The translations under genes and the position numbers were made by a program. Below, piece by piece: positions 29,494 through 40,317 of a stretch of DNA of 64,000 nt. The first letter of the stretch is position 1; every line of letters begins with the position of its first letter. The notes below the pieces were generated by a model. The model searched no databases and had not been told where the DNA came from. It saw only the letters and a program-made list of their open reading frames with translations. This DNA comes from Pelagibacteraceae bacterium AG-390-A02 (GTDB lineage Bacteria > Pseudomonadota > Alphaproteobacteria > Pelagibacterales > Pelagibacteraceae), in assembly GCA_003278165.1 (NCBI GenBank), contig QCGU01000001.1, positions 16,645 through 80,644 on the forward strand. Reading direction: 5' to 3'.

Positions 29494-29992
29494 TAGGGAA
29501 TTCTTTTATCAGATAATTACTACCTTTTTCCAAATATGGAAAGGTGTATGATTTATCTAAATTAATCGGCCATTTATCATGATTATAAACAATATGAATT
29601 CCTGAAAATATACAAACTGAAATAATATATGCTTTTACAAACCCAAAAAAGAATCCGAAGGTAGTGTCTAAGCTTCCTATGCCAGTATATTTTACAGCTT
29701 TACTGATACCTTTATTAACCAATAAGACTAAAAAGATAACAACTATAAATATTGCAATTCCAAGTCCAACATCGAGAACATACTCGTTGTCGATTATATC
29801 TTTTACATAAGGTTTTAAACGGGGAAATAAAATAAGTGTAATAATGTAGGCTAGAAGCCATTTTGCCATTGAGAGGATGCTTAAGATAAAACCTTTTCTA
29901 TAACAACTTATCAAAGACCATATGGTTATTGCAACATAGATTAAATCAATAATAGAGGAGGCTTCATAAAAATCTTTAAGAGCATCTAACAT
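29447..29992 (-). CDS. cvpA: CvpA family membrane protein
   Basis: 181 aa with 4 TM segments, RKGFILSILSMAKWLLAYIITL, GSLDTTFGFFFGFVKAYI; adjacent to purF. Confidence 0.88.
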   Translation of the reverse strand: MLDALKDFYEASSIIDLIYVAITIWSLISCYRKGFILSILSMAKWLLAYIITLILFPRLKPYVKDIIDNEYVLDVGLGIAIFIVVIFLVLLVNKGISKAVKYTGIGSLDTTFGFFFGFVKAYIISVCIFSGIHIVYNHDKWPINLDKSYTFPYLEKGSNYLIKEFPNEKTYQESKEKIEDI

Positions 29993-32385
29993 TAAGCATT
30001 TTTACCAAAGGGTTTAACTACCAATATTAAAGTAGGCAGTAAAGTTAAAACCGATATCATTGCAAGCAGCATTGCAAGACCTGTAAACATTCCAAAATAA
30101 ATTGTAGGTATAAATTTAGACAATACTAAAATTGAAAAACCAAATACAATTGTGATTGAGGTATTTAAAATTGCAACTCCAACAGTTGAATGACAAATTT
30201 TTAAAGTTTTATTGTAATCTTTTAATTTATTAAATTCTTCCTTAAATCTATAAATATAGTGAATACTATTATCAACAGCTATACCAATTGTAATTGCAGC
30301 AATTGTAATAGTCATCATATCCAATGGAATTTCTAACAAACCAATAATTCCTAAAATAAAGAATGCAGCAATAAAATTAGGCACAACACCAATTAATGAA
30401 AGTTTTATATTTCTAAATAAAATAATAAACATTGAGAAAATACCAATCATAACCAAACCCAGAGTTAAAATTTGTGACTTAAACAAGCTTTGTAGTAAAT
30501 TATTAAACAATATTAATACCCCTGCTAATTTGTAATCATCTTTTCCTAATCCCAATTCATTTTCTAGATCAAAATTAATTTTATTAATCAGATCATTTCT
30601 TCTCAAATTTTCTTGTGAGTCTATTATTCTTAGACTAATTCGAGCTTCATTATTTTCTATTGATAGATATGGATCAATTATTTCTATTTTAATACTTTCA
30701 GGTATTTTTGAGTACAATACTCCCATCTCTAAAGTACCAAGTGGATTATTATTATTTAGTTGAGTAGCAACATCTATGATTGATGAAAAAGATAAAACTT
30801 TACCAACTTGTGGAAGACTGTCTAAATAATTATGTACAGATGCAATTCTATCAACTTTATCTTTAGTAAACCAATATTTTTCATCATTTGTATCCCCTTC
30901 ATCTCCCCAATCATCAAACTCATCATCTTCTTCAGATTTACCTTCCTCTTTTTTGGGAAATTTTAAAATAACTTCTAAAGGAGTAGTTCCACCCAGTTCC
31001 TCATCAATTAGTTTCATTCCTTTGTAGATTTCAGTATTTTTATCAAAATAATTTATAAAGCTATTTTCAACTTCTAGCTTACTTATACCAACCACACTTA
31101 AGACAATAATAATTCCCGTTACAGAAAAAATTGTAAATTTGTTATTTAAAGAAATTGAGCCAAGTATCGATGTAATTTTAGAATCTTGTTCTTTTTTTAA
31201 AGCTACATTTTCAGTTGAAGTAAAACTTAAAAGAGTAGGGAGTAAAGTAAATGTAATAATAAAAGATGTAATTAAACCAAAGGTCATCATCCATCCAAAA
31301 TCTATGATGGGTTTAATTTCACTAAAGATCAGAGACAAGAAAGCTAAAATTGTAGTTAAAACTGTATACAATATAGGCCAAAACATTTTGCTGGTTGTTA
31401 AGGAAATGATTTCAAAGTTATTTTTTGATGGAAAGTTTTTTTTAAGTTGTAGAAATCTTGTGCTCATATGAATATTCATTGCCATTGTAAGAATTAACAT
31501 CAAGGCAATAAAGTTTGACGAAATAACAGTTACTTTCCATCCAAGTAATCCTAGTAAACCCATCATGATGACGACAGAGAAAAAACAACTACTAATAGGA
31601 ACAATAATCCAAATTAGTTTTCTAAAAACAAACCAAAGAGTTGCGATAATAAATAGTAAAACTCCAATACCAAATACAATGATATCACTTTTTATAAAAG
31701 TCATCATATCATCCGCAATCATTGGAATACCACCTAAGTAAATTTTTCCAACATCACCATAACTTTGAATTACTTGTCTTATTTCTAAAATATTTTGGTG
31801 ATTTTGTTTTTTGATTTGATCTTTATAATTTTCAATTTCTTCTTTAGATTTGCTTTCAATATCTTCTAATTTTTTACTCTGTTTTATATTAACAATAATC
31901 CCACTTGTTTTACCATCTTCACTAATTACAAAATTCCTAAATACAGGACTGTTTAAAATTTCACTAAAACCTCTTTCTCTATCTACATCTTCATCTTTCA
32001 AAGTTTTGAAGCTTTCTAATCTTTCCTGAAGTGGTGCATCTGAATTATTTAAAAGTGGTATATCTAAAAGTGTTATAACACTATGAACCCAATCTAAACT
32101 TTGAATTTTGTACTTTAAACTTAATAGATTATTTATTGAGGAATCTGTAGCCATACCCTCATTAGGAGTGTATGTAAGAATTAAAAATTCTTTAGAACCG
32201 TATCTTTCTGAAATTTCCTGTAAGTAAGCTAAATCTGGATCTCCATCAATTAATAGTGTTTCTGAGGAAGCATCTAACCTAAAATCTTTAGAATAATATC
32301 CAAAACTTAGAATAGAAATAATCAGTAATATAAATACCGCCTTTGGGTTCTTTAGTACTAAGTTTTGATACATTTGAGCCAACAT
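29992..32385 (-). CDS. RND/MMPL family transporter
   Basis: 797 aa, two TM bundles; FRLDASSETLLIDGDPD, ITIAAITIGIAVDNSIHYIYRFKEE. Confidence 0.9.
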   Translation of the reverse strand: MLAQMYQNLVLKNPKAVFILLIISILSFGYYSKDFRLDASSETLLIDGDPDLAYLQEISERYGSKEFLILTYTPNEGMATDSSINNLLSLKYKIQSLDWVHSVITLLDIPLLNNSDAPLQERLESFKTLKDEDVDRERGFSEILNSPVFRNFVISEDGKTSGIIVNIKQSKKLEDIESKSKEEIENYKDQIKKQNHQNILEIRQVIQSYGDVGKIYLGGIPMIADDMMTFIKSDIIVFGIGVLLFIIATLWFVFRKLIWIIVPISSCFFSVVIMMGLLGLLGWKVTVISSNFIALMLILTMAMNIHMSTRFLQLKKNFPSKNNFEIISLTTSKMFWPILYTVLTTILAFLSLIFSEIKPIIDFGWMMTFGLITSFIITFTLLPTLLSFTSTENVALKKEQDSKITSILGSISLNNKFTIFSVTGIIIVLSVVGISKLEVENSFINYFDKNTEIYKGMKLIDEELGGTTPLEVILKFPKKEEGKSEEDDEFDDWGDEGDTNDEKYWFTKDKVDRIASVHNYLDSLPQVGKVLSFSSIIDVATQLNNNNPLGTLEMGVLYSKIPESIKIEIIDPYLSIENNEARISLRIIDSQENLRRNDLINKINFDLENELGLGKDDYKLAGVLILFNNLLQSLFKSQILTLGLVMIGIFSMFIILFRNIKLSLIGVVPNFIAAFFILGIIGLLEIPLDMMTITIAAITIGIAVDNSIHYIYRFKEEFNKLKDYNKTLKICHSTVGVAILNTSITIVFGFSILVLSKFIPTIYFGMFTGLAMLLAMISVLTLLPTLILVVKPFGKNA

Positions 32386-32405
32386 AGGCTCTTTTATATT
32401 TGAAA

Positions 32406-33824
32406 TTAATTAGTTTGAGTATCTTTAAATTTGGTAAATCTTTCCTCAAACTCTAATGTAACATTACCAATTGGTCCGTGTCGTTGTTTACCAATAATAA
32501 TTTGAGCTAAGTGAGCCACCTCATTCATTTTAGCTTGCCATTCAGCATGTTCTACAGTCGCTTCTCTTGGTTCTTTTCTTGATAGATAATATCCTTCTCT
32601 GTAAACAAACATTACAACATCAGCATCTTGTTCGATTGAGCCTGATTCTCTTAAATCGGCTAATTGAGGCTTATGATCATCTCTTTGTTCTACTTGTCTT
32701 GATAACTGTGATAGTGCTACAACAGGAACTGCAAGCTCTTTTGCTATTGCTTTTAGTCCTTGAGTGATTTGAGATATCTCCTGGACTCTACCATCTTTAT
32801 TATAGGTGGTACCTCTCATTAATTGAATATAATCAACAACAATCATATCCAATCCAAATAATCTTTTTATTCTTCTTGCTCTATTACTTAAAGCAGCAAT
32901 GCTGATGGCTGGTGTTTCATCGATATAAAGTGGAAGTTCGGCTATATTTTTAGAAGTTTCTAAAAATTTATCAAATTGATCATCTGAAATTCTCCCCCTT
33001 CTAATGTCATTAGAACTAATTCTTGCTTGTTCAGAGATTATTCTTGTTGAAAGTTGTTCAGAGGACATTTCCAAAGAGAAAAAAGCAATAGAAGATTTTT
33101 TACCACTATCTTGTAATTTTTGCGCTGCATTAAAAGCGATATTTGTAGCAAGCGAGGTTTTACCCATTGATGGACGACCTGCAATAATAATTAAATCAGA
33201 TTGATGTAAACCTCCAAGTTTATCATCTAAATCTCTAAGCCCAGTTGGAACTCCTACAATTCCTTCCTCATTTTTATATGCGGCTGAAGCCATCTCTATA
33301 GTTTGTTTCATGGCATCATCAAATTTTATAAGAGAAGAATTGAAAGATCCTTTTTCTGCTAAATCAAATAATTGTCGTTCAGAATTCTCAATTATAGTTT
33401 GACCATTAGTATCAAGATCATTTAACTTTGCACTATCAATCGTTTCTTCAGAAATTTTTATCAGTTCTCGTCTGACAAACATATCATATATTATTTTTGA
33501 ATATTCTACTGCTTGTCTTACAGATGTAGAAAATTTAGTTACTTTTACTAAATACTCTGGAACATTAATGTCATCTTTTTCATCTTCAAAATAACTTTTT
33601 AATGTAATTGGGTTAGCGAGCATACCCTTGTAGATAAGACTTTCGATTGCTTCAAATATCTTTTGATGCATTGGATCATAAAAGTTAATTGATGAAATAA
33701 TTGTGTTAATTTCATCAAAAATATCATTGCTAACTAAAATTGAACCAATTACAGATTGTTCTGCCTCAATGTTGTTTGGTAGTTCTTTAAATTTGTCTTT
33801 AACAACACTTAAATTATTTTCCAT
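32406..33824 (-). CDS. dnaB: Replicative DNA helicase
   Basis: 472 aa; PNNIEAEQSVIGSIL, LIIIAGRPSMGKTSLATNIA, MIVVDYIQLM, SQLSRQVEQRDDHKPQLADLRESGSIEQDADVVMF. Confidence 0.97.
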   Translation of the reverse strand: MENNLSVVKDKFKELPNNIEAEQSVIGSILVSNDIFDEINTIISSINFYDPMHQKIFEAIESLIYKGMLANPITLKSYFEDEKDDINVPEYLVKVTKFSTSVRQAVEYSKIIYDMFVRRELIKISEETIDSAKLNDLDTNGQTIIENSERQLFDLAEKGSFNSSLIKFDDAMKQTIEMASAAYKNEEGIVGVPTGLRDLDDKLGGLHQSDLIIIAGRPSMGKTSLATNIAFNAAQKLQDSGKKSSIAFFSLEMSSEQLSTRIISEQARISSNDIRRGRISDDQFDKFLETSKNIAELPLYIDETPAISIAALSNRARRIKRLFGLDMIVVDYIQLMRGTTYNKDGRVQEISQITQGLKAIAKELAVPVVALSQLSRQVEQRDDHKPQLADLRESGSIEQDADVVMFVYREGYYLSRKEPREATVEHAEWQAKMNEVAHLAQIIIGKQRHGPIGNVTLEFEERFTKFKDTQTN

Positions 33825-33893
33825 AAAACAAAATTTACAGAAAAAATTTTAGTATTTAAATTTTAATTTTTAGCTGTTGAAAAGAATGTATAA

Positions 33894-34352
33894 TTATTGA
33901 ATTGTATCTGCTGATGTAACATTTACAACTATTTCAGCATCAACTTCAGAGTGTAAGGAAATTTTAACCTTGAATTTTCCCAGAGATTTTATTTCTTCGA
34001 CTGGTTGTATCATTGAAGGTTTAATTTCAATTTTATTTTCTTCTTGAATAATTTTTGAAATTTCAGTTGGTTTTACTGAACCATAAAGTTCTTTATTTTC
34101 AGTGCTTAATTTTTGAACTGAGTATTCTTTGTTGTTGATTTGCTCTGCAATCTTAGTAGCTTCTTGTTTTTTCTCGTTATCTTTTTTAGATAAGTCAGCT
34201 TTTATCTTTTCAACTTCTTTAATGTTTTCTTTAGATGCATAAAGTGCTTTTTTGTTAGCTATTAAAAAATTTCTAGCAAATCCTCTTTTTACATCTATTA
34301 CTTCACCAATAGATCCAATTCTTTTTACGTTTTCTAATAAAATAACTTTCAT
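33894..34352 (-). CDS. rplI: 50S ribosomal protein L9
   Basis: [37 protein letters not shown]. Confidence 0.96.
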   Translation of the reverse strand: MKVILLENVKRIGSIGEVIDVKRGFARNFLIANKKALYASKENIKEVEKIKADLSKKDNEKKQEATKIAEQINNKEYSVQKLSTENKELYGSVKPTEISKIIQEENKIEIKPSMIQPVEEIKSLGKFKVKISLHSEVDAEIVVNVTSADTIQ

Positions 34353-34624
34353 TATAGTAAAGCTAAATTTCTTGCTCTTTTAATTGATAAAGATAACTCT
34401 CTTTGTTTCTTTTGAGACACATTTGTAATTCTAGATGGTAAAATTTTTCCATTTTCAGAAACGTATTTTTTCAACAGCTTTATATTTTTATAGTCAACCT
34501 TAGGTGCGCCTTTAACTGATAGTGGACAAGTTTTCTTAAATTTATATTTATTTGGTTGGAAGATACTTAACTTTGCAAAGTTACTTTGTTTTCCTTTTTT
34601 ATTTCCACTTTGTCTTTTTGGCAT
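34352..34624 (-). CDS. rpsR: 30S ribosomal protein S18
   Basis: [48 protein letters not shown]. Confidence 0.96.
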   Translation of the reverse strand: MPKRQSGNKKGKQSNFAKLSIFQPNKYKFKKTCPLSVKGAPKVDYKNIKLLKKYVSENGKILPSRITNVSQKKQRELSLSIKRARNLALL

Positions 34625-34977
34625 TAGTTTTTAACACTTTCTTTTTCTTCACTGTCCACTTTTTTTCCAAAGTAGTTAGTATCTAAATCAAACTCTTTTA
34701 CTCTTACCGTTAGATATCTTAACAATTTCTTATCGATTGCTTCATTTTTTTCTAATTCTTCTACCACTTTACCTTTACCTTTAATTTTAAAGTGAATGTA
34801 GCTTCCTTTTTTATTTTTCTTGATCAGATAAGATAGATTTAGCAGACCCCAGTTCTCAGTTTTAACAACTTCACCTTCATTCTTTTCAACAATTTTAGAA
34901 TATTTCTCAGTTAGTTGTTTTAATTCACTTGGAGATGTATCTTGTCTAGCTATTATTGTATGTTCGTATAAGTTCAT
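34624..34977 (-). CDS. rpsF: 30S ribosomal protein S6
   Basis: [22 protein letters not shown]...[20 protein letters not shown]. Confidence 0.95.
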   Translation of the reverse strand: MNLYEHTIIARQDTSPSELKQLTEKYSKIVEKNEGEVVKTENWGLLNLSYLIKKNKKGSYIHFKIKGKGKVVEELEKNEAIDKKLLRYLTVRVKEFDLDTNYFGKKVDSEEKESVKN

Positions 34978-35064
34978 TTAAGTTCTTTAATAAAAAGTGA
35001 GGATATACTATTATAAAAGTTCAATTACAATAGTTAAAAACACAAAATAAGTAATATTTTTTAT

Positions 35065-35991
35065 ATGTTTTCAGTTATTTTTCCAGGCCAAGGATCTCAA
35101 ATAGTTGGAATGGGAAAAGAGTTTTACGATAAATTTGAGCTTGTAAAAAGCCTATTTAAAGAGGCAGATGAAATATTAAATTATTCAATTTCAAAGCTAA
35201 TATTGGAAGGGCCCAAAGAAGATCTAGATTTAACAGTAAACACTCAGCCATCAATTTTTTTAATAAGTTACTCTATATTTAATGTTATAAAAAAAGAATT
35301 TAATATCGATCTAAATAAAGCAAAGTTTTTTGCCGGGCATTCTTTAGGTGAGTATTCTGCTTTATCTTGTGCTGGTTATTTAAATTTTTCAGAAACATTA
35401 AAAATTTTAAGAATCAGAGGCGATGCAATGCAGAATTCTGTTCCAAAAGGAGAGGGTGGCATGGTTGCAGTACTTGGTTCAACTATTGATATAATTGAAA
35501 AAATATTAAAAAATAATGAATCTAATTTTATAGCTCAAATTGCAAATGATAATTCAGAAGGGCAAATAGTTTTGAGTGGAAAAACTCATGATTTAGAGAA
35601 GTTAACTGAAGTATTAAAAGAAAATTCTATTAAAAATATAAAGCTTCCAGTCAGTGCTCCTTTTCACTGTAGCCTTATGAGCAAAGCAACAAGGATTATG
35701 AAAGAAGAATTAAACAAAATTTCATTTTCTTCAGGCAATAACAAGTTAATATCAAATGTAACTGCTGAAGCTATTTCAGATCCTGAAGGTTTAAAATCAC
35801 TTTTAATAAAACAAATCGAAAATAGAGTTAGATGGAGAGAAAGTGTTATAAATATGATAAATAATGATATCGATCATTTTATTGAAATTGGACCTGGGAA
35901 AGTTTTATCAGGTTTGATAAAAAGAATTAATAGAGATGTTCAAACTAACAGTATAAACAGTCAAATGGATATTGAAAATTTAAAAATATGA
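35065..35991 (+). CDS. fabD: Malonyl-CoA:ACP transacylase
   Basis: FPGQGSQIVGMGKEF, FAGHSLGEYSALSCAG, LPVSAPFHCSLM. Confidence 0.95.
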   Translation: MFSVIFPGQGSQIVGMGKEFYDKFELVKSLFKEADEILNYSISKLILEGPKEDLDLTVNTQPSIFLISYSIFNVIKKEFNIDLNKAKFFAGHSLGEYSALSCAGYLNFSETLKILRIRGDAMQNSVPKGEGGMVAVLGSTIDIIEKILKNNESNFIAQIANDNSEGQIVLSGKTHDLEKLTEVLKENSIKNIKLPVSAPFHCSLMSKATRIMKEELNKISFSSGNNKLISNVTAEAISDPEGLKSLLIKQIENRVRWRESVINMINNDIDHFIEIGPGKVLSGLIKRINRDVQTNSINSQMDIENLKI

Positions 35992-36725
35992 ATGATTTAA
36001 AAGGTAAAAATATAATTGTTACAGGTGCATCTGGAGGGATAGGAAACTCAATTGTTAAAAAATTATATGAAGGTGGTGCAAATATTTTAGCTACTGGTAC
36101 AAAAATTGAAAAACTTGAACAATTAAAAAAAGATTTTGAAAAAATTAATATTTTAAGATTTGATATATCTGAAACTCAAAAAATTGAGGAGTTCATCGAT
36201 AATGCAACCAAAGAATTAGGAGGCAGTTTGGATTGTATTGTAAATAATGCTGGTATCACACAAGATAACTTGGCAATTAGAATGAGTTTGGATGAATGGA
36301 AAAAAGTAATAGATCTTAACCTAACATCTACATTTTTGATCAGTAAATTTGCAATTAAAAAAATGTTAAAAAATAAATTTGGCAAAATTGTTAATATCAC
36401 CTCTGTTGTAGGACATACTGGTAATTTAGGTCAAGCCAATTATACAGCATCAAAAGCAGGAATAGTTGCAATGTCTAAAAGCTTAGCAATTGAGTATGCT
36501 AGGAAAAATATCAATGTTAATTGTATCTCACCTGGATTTATTAAAACTGCAATGACTGATAATATAGATGAAAAGTTTAAAGAAACAATTATAGCAAAAA
36601 TCCCCTCAGCTCGCCTTGGAGAGCCTGATGATATTGCAAATGCTGTAGTATTTTTGTGTTCTAACCAAGCAAACTATATTAATGGTGAGACATTACATAT
36701 CAATGGCGGAATGTATATGGCTTGA
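35988..36725 (+). CDS. fabG: 3-oxoacyl-ACP reductase
   Basis: IIVTGASGGIGNSIVKKL, NNAGITQDNLAIRMS, YTASKAGIVAMSKSLA; follows fabD. Confidence 0.95.
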   Translation: MNDLKGKNIIVTGASGGIGNSIVKKLYEGGANILATGTKIEKLEQLKKDFEKINILRFDISETQKIEEFIDNATKELGGSLDCIVNNAGITQDNLAIRMSLDEWKKVIDLNLTSTFLISKFAIKKMLKNKFGKIVNITSVVGHTGNLGQANYTASKAGIVAMSKSLAIEYARKNINVNCISPGFIKTAMTDNIDEKFKETIIAKIPSARLGEPDDIANAVVFLCSNQANYINGETLHINGGMYMA

Positions 36726-36773
36726 CAAAATAACTTTTTAAACTAATAAGAATTTATAACAAAAAGGATCAAT

Positions 36774-37013
36774 ATGTCAGAAGACGTTTCAAGCAAAGTA
36801 AAAAAAATTGTAGCAGATCACTTAGGTCTTGATGAAACTAAAGTTACTGAAGAATCAAGTTTTATTGATGATTTGGGTGCTGATAGTTTAGATACTGTAG
36901 AATTAGTGATGGCTTTCGAAGAAGAATTTGGATCTGAAATTTCCGATAGTGAAGCTGAGAAAATTTTAACTGTAGGAGATGCAGTAAAATTCATCGAAGG
37001 AAAAGCAAACTAA
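36774..37013 (+). CDS. acpP: Acyl carrier protein
   Basis: 79 aa; [29 protein letters not shown] Shine-Dalgarno-like sequence upstream. Confidence 0.97.
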   Translation: MSEDVSSKVKKIVADHLGLDETKVTEESSFIDDLGADSLDTVELVMAFEEEFGSEISDSEAEKILTVGDAVKFIEGKAN

Positions 37014-37020
37014 TTTATTA

Positions 37021-37653
37021 ATGCCCTCGCAAAACGATGGGGTTATGATAATTTTATCATCTCCTTCTGGAGCAGGTAAAACCACATTAGTTAAAAAATT
37101 ATCTGAATTAGATAATTATGAAATCTCTATTTCTCATACCACGAGACAACCAAGACCAAATGAGACACAAGAGGAAGATTATTTTTTTGTTAGTGAGCAA
37201 GAATTTAAGAGACTGATTTTAAACGAGGAGTTTCTTGAGTATGCAAAAGTATTTAAGAATTATTATGGTACTACAAGAACCCCAGTTATCGATAAATTAA
37301 ATAAAAGTAAAAATGTTTTATTTGATATTGATTGGCAAGGTGCCGATCAAATTAAAAATAAAAAATTGGATTATAAATTAATAACATTCTTTATTTTACC
37401 CCCCAGTAAAGAAATTTTATTTGAAAGATTGTCAAACAGACATATTAAAGACAAATTAATAGCAGAAGAGAGAATTAACCAATTTGAAAGAGATGTGCTT
37501 CATTGGATAAATTATGATTACGTGGTCATAAATGATGACCTAGACCGTTGTTTATTGAAAATTAAAAATTTAATTTCAGCCGAGATAAACTCTGGATCAA
37601 AAGATTACGATGCCAACTTTGTTAGAAAACACGTTGAAAAATTAACTAATTAA
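37021..37653 (+). CDS. gmk: Guanylate kinase
   Basis: [43 protein letters not shown]. Confidence 0.95.
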   Translation: MPSQNDGVMIILSSPSGAGKTTLVKKLSELDNYEISISHTTRQPRPNETQEEDYFFVSEQEFKRLILNEEFLEYAKVFKNYYGTTRTPVIDKLNKSKNVLFDIDWQGADQIKNKKLDYKLITFFILPPSKEILFERLSNRHIKDKLIAEERINQFERDVLHWINYDYVVINDDLDRCLLKIKNLISAEINSGSKDYDANFVRKHVEKLTN

Positions 37654-38424
37654 ATTTTCATATTCTTTTGTTAATTGATAATAAACTTCATAATCTAAAT
37701 TTTGTGGTCTTAAGTTAAGATCAATTTTTAATTTATTTAATATATTTAGGTTCCCATTAAATATTTGATTATAAGGTTTCTTAAGCATTTTTCTTCTATG
37801 ATTAAAAAATATTCTAGTAATTAATTCTAAATTTTTTGAATTTATTTTGTGAAATTTATTTTTAGGTGTAAAGAATAATAAAGAGCTGTCTATTTTAGGT
37901 TTTGGATAAAATGATTCTGGTTTAATATCACATATTTTTTCTACTTTGAGTTTCCAATTACTTAATATAGACAATCTTCCATAATCTGATGTATTGAATT
38001 TTGCTATAATTCTATTTGCTACTTCTTTTTGAAACATAAGAATTAGATTATCAAACCAATAATTGTCATTAAGTCCAATGATCCATTTAGTAAGAATTTC
38101 TGTTGAGATATTATAAGGAAGATTTCCAAAAACTATTAATTTTTCTTTAGTTAGGGATGTTTCTTTGAACCTTAGTATGTCATCATTAAAAATAGTAATT
38201 AAATTGTTAAATTTGTCCTCAAGTTGATTTGCTAATTTATTATCTTTTTCAACAACATAAACTTTTTTTGGATTTTTATCTAAGATTGAAGAGGTTAAAT
38301 TTCCGGTACCAGGTCCAACTTCTAAAATTATCTTGCCTTGAATATTTACTATATTAACAATTTTTTCAATTATATTTTTATCAATTAAAAAATTTTGTCC
38401 TAAGCTCTTTTTTGCTCTAATCAC
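37642..38424 (-). CDS. rsmA: 16S rRNA dimethyladenosine transferase
   Basis: [44 protein letters not shown]. Confidence 0.95.
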   Translation of the reverse strand: MIRAKKSLGQNFLIDKNIIEKIVNIVNIQGKIILEVGPGTGNLTSSILDKNPKKVYVVEKDNKLANQLEDKFNNLITIFNDDILRFKETSLTKEKLIVFGNLPYNISTEILTKWIIGLNDNYWFDNLILMFQKEVANRIIAKFNTSDYGRLSILSNWKLKVEKICDIKPESFYPKPKIDSSLLFFTPKNKFHKINSKNLELITRIFFNHRRKMLKKPYNQIFNGNLNILNKLKIDLNLRPQNLDYEVYYQLTKEYENLIS

Positions 38425-39386
38425 TAAAAATCTAAAAATTTAATTGAGTTTAATAAACTAGTAAAATCAGATTTTTTTTGCCCTAACATCCTTTCATTTG
38501 GTCCATGATCTGGCGAAACCCTTATAAAAGGTAAACCAACTGTCAAATTGATTGCATCAAACTCAAAAATAGTTTTGATAGGTGTTAAAACTTGATCATG
38601 ATACATCCCTACAACTATATTGTATTTATTTCTATTTGATTTTGTAAAAATAGTATCAGCTGGAAAAGGTCCTTCAATATTAACTTTTGATTTTTTTAAA
38701 ATTTTTACAGCTGGAGAAACAATTTTTTTATCTTCATTAAATATGTCACTGCTTTCACAATGTGGATTTAGTCCAGTTATAGCTATTTTAGGTTTTTGAT
38801 TAAATTTGGTTTTCCAAAATTTATCAATAATTTTAATTTTTTTAACTATTTTTGACTTAGATATATTTTTTGAAACAAACTTTAATGGTTCATGAGTAAT
38901 TATAGGACTTACTGATAATTTTTTATTAAATATTACCATGGCATAATTTTTAACCTTTGTTTTGTGTGCTAAATATTCCGTTACGCCAATATATTTTTTT
39001 TTTAAAAAATTTTTTTTTGAAATTGGACCATTAATAAGTTTGTTACTTATACCGCTTTTCATAATTTTTAATCCAATCTCAAATGATTTTTCAATATACT
39101 TGTTTGAATTTGATGAAATTTTTTGAAAGGCTTTATTTTGGTCAAAATCTATATCAATAACGTTTAGTTTTTTAAATTTAAGATTATTTAGAAAAATTTT
39201 TTTTATATCTATTTCATTAAAATTTAAATTTTCTTTAAGAGCCCTTAATTGTTTTAATAAAATTTTTTTAGAACAAATTAAAACTATTGGACTTTTAAAT
39301 TTTTTTTTGTGGATAATTTTTAAAAAGATTTCTGTAAAAATACTATTAGGTTCACCAGCCACTATAATTATTGGCTTAAATTTCAT
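38424..39386 (-). CDS. pdxA: 4-hydroxythreonine-4-phosphate dehydrogenase
   Basis: GLNPHCESSDIFNEDKKIVSPAV, VVGMYHDQVLTPIKTIFEFDAINLTVGLPFIRVSPDHGP. Confidence 0.93.
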   Translation of the reverse strand: MKFKPIIIVAGEPNSIFTEIFLKIIHKKKFKSPIVLICSKKILLKQLRALKENLNFNEIDIKKIFLNNLKFKKLNVIDIDFDQNKAFQKISSNSNKYIEKSFEIGLKIMKSGISNKLINGPISKKNFLKKKYIGVTEYLAHKTKVKNYAMVIFNKKLSVSPIITHEPLKFVSKNISKSKIVKKIKIIDKFWKTKFNQKPKIAITGLNPHCESSDIFNEDKKIVSPAVKILKKSKVNIEGPFPADTIFTKSNRNKYNIVVGMYHDQVLTPIKTIFEFDAINLTVGLPFIRVSPDHGPNERMLGQKKSDFTSLLNSIKFLDF

Positions 39387-40317
39387 TTATTTCCATATTT
39401 TCTTTTACTTTGTTAAAGTATATTTTTGAGTATTGATTTAATTGATTATTTCTAGTTATCTGAATTAATTTTTTTAATTCAGTGTTTAAGTTTATTTCTG
39501 ACTTTTGAGTTTTAATATCGTTTATTTTTAAAATTAAAAATCCACCAGGAACTGTTATTGGTTTTGTAAATTCATTTACTTCTTTTTTTGCTAAAACATC
39601 TCTGATTTTGATATTCAAAGAATTTTCATTAATCCAATCTAATTTACCACCCATGTTGCTTGTAGCTGAAATACTATATTTTAGTGCTGTATTTTCAAAT
39701 CCATTATTGTTAATTGAATTAACAATTTCTTTATATTTAGTTTGAATTTTTTCAGATTTTGAGACCTCAAAGAAAATTTCTGACATTAAATAAGACTTTA
39801 TTTTTTTTGCATTATTTTTAAGTATATCTTCTCTAAGTTTTTCTTCATCAATTTTAACATTTTTTGAGTATAAAGAATAAATAAGTTCATTCCATAACGC
39901 TTCGGTTTCAATTTTTTTGAGTACAGTAAAATAATTTACATTATTTATTTCAAGGTATTTTTTAAAATCTTCCAAGTTATTTAAACCTATGTTTGTATAA
40001 ATATTTTTTAACAATTGTTCTAATAATGATTGAGGTATTTCTGCATTTTTAAATCTATTTGAAATTTCAATTCTTTTTATTTTTTCTCTAACAACTGATT
40101 TTTTAGTTACATCAATAATTTCATTATATTTTAATTTTTTTAAATTTGGATTTAATGCAATTAAATAATTTTTCTCATTTTCAACATCTATATGCGTTAT
40201 TATTTCATTATCTATTTTAAAAATTATTTTATTTTCTAAACTGCTTAAATTTTCTGATAAGAAAAAAAAAAGTATAATAATAAAATAGATTTTTTTTAAT
40301 TTTAAATTAATTTCCAT
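39376..40317 (-). CDS. surA: SurA-like periplasmic peptidyl-prolyl isomerase/chaperone
   Basis: Signal-peptide-like N-terminus (likely start MEINLKLKK at 40317), NMGGKLDWINENSL parvulin-type motif, position between lptD and pdxA. Confidence 0.8.
   Translation of the reverse strand: MEINLKLKKIYFIIILFFFLSENLSSLENKIIFKIDNEIITHIDVENEKNYLIALNPNLKKLKYNEIIDVTKKSVVREKIKRIEISNRFKNAEIPQSLLEQLLKNIYTNIGLNNLEDFKKYLEINNVNYFTVLKKIETEALWNELIYSLYSKNVKIDEEKLREDILKNNAKKIKSYLMSEIFFEVSKSEKIQTKYKEIVNSINNNGFENTALKYSISATSNMGGKLDWINENSLNIKIRDVLAKKEVNEFTKPITVPGGFLILKINDIKTQKSEINLNTELKKLIQITRNNQLNQYSKIYFNKVKENMEINEI

Noticed and set aside
34978-35064. Divergent promoter region between rpsF and fabD
   Set aside because: A promoter must exist nearby, but AT-richness makes any -10/-35 assignment by eye unreliable.
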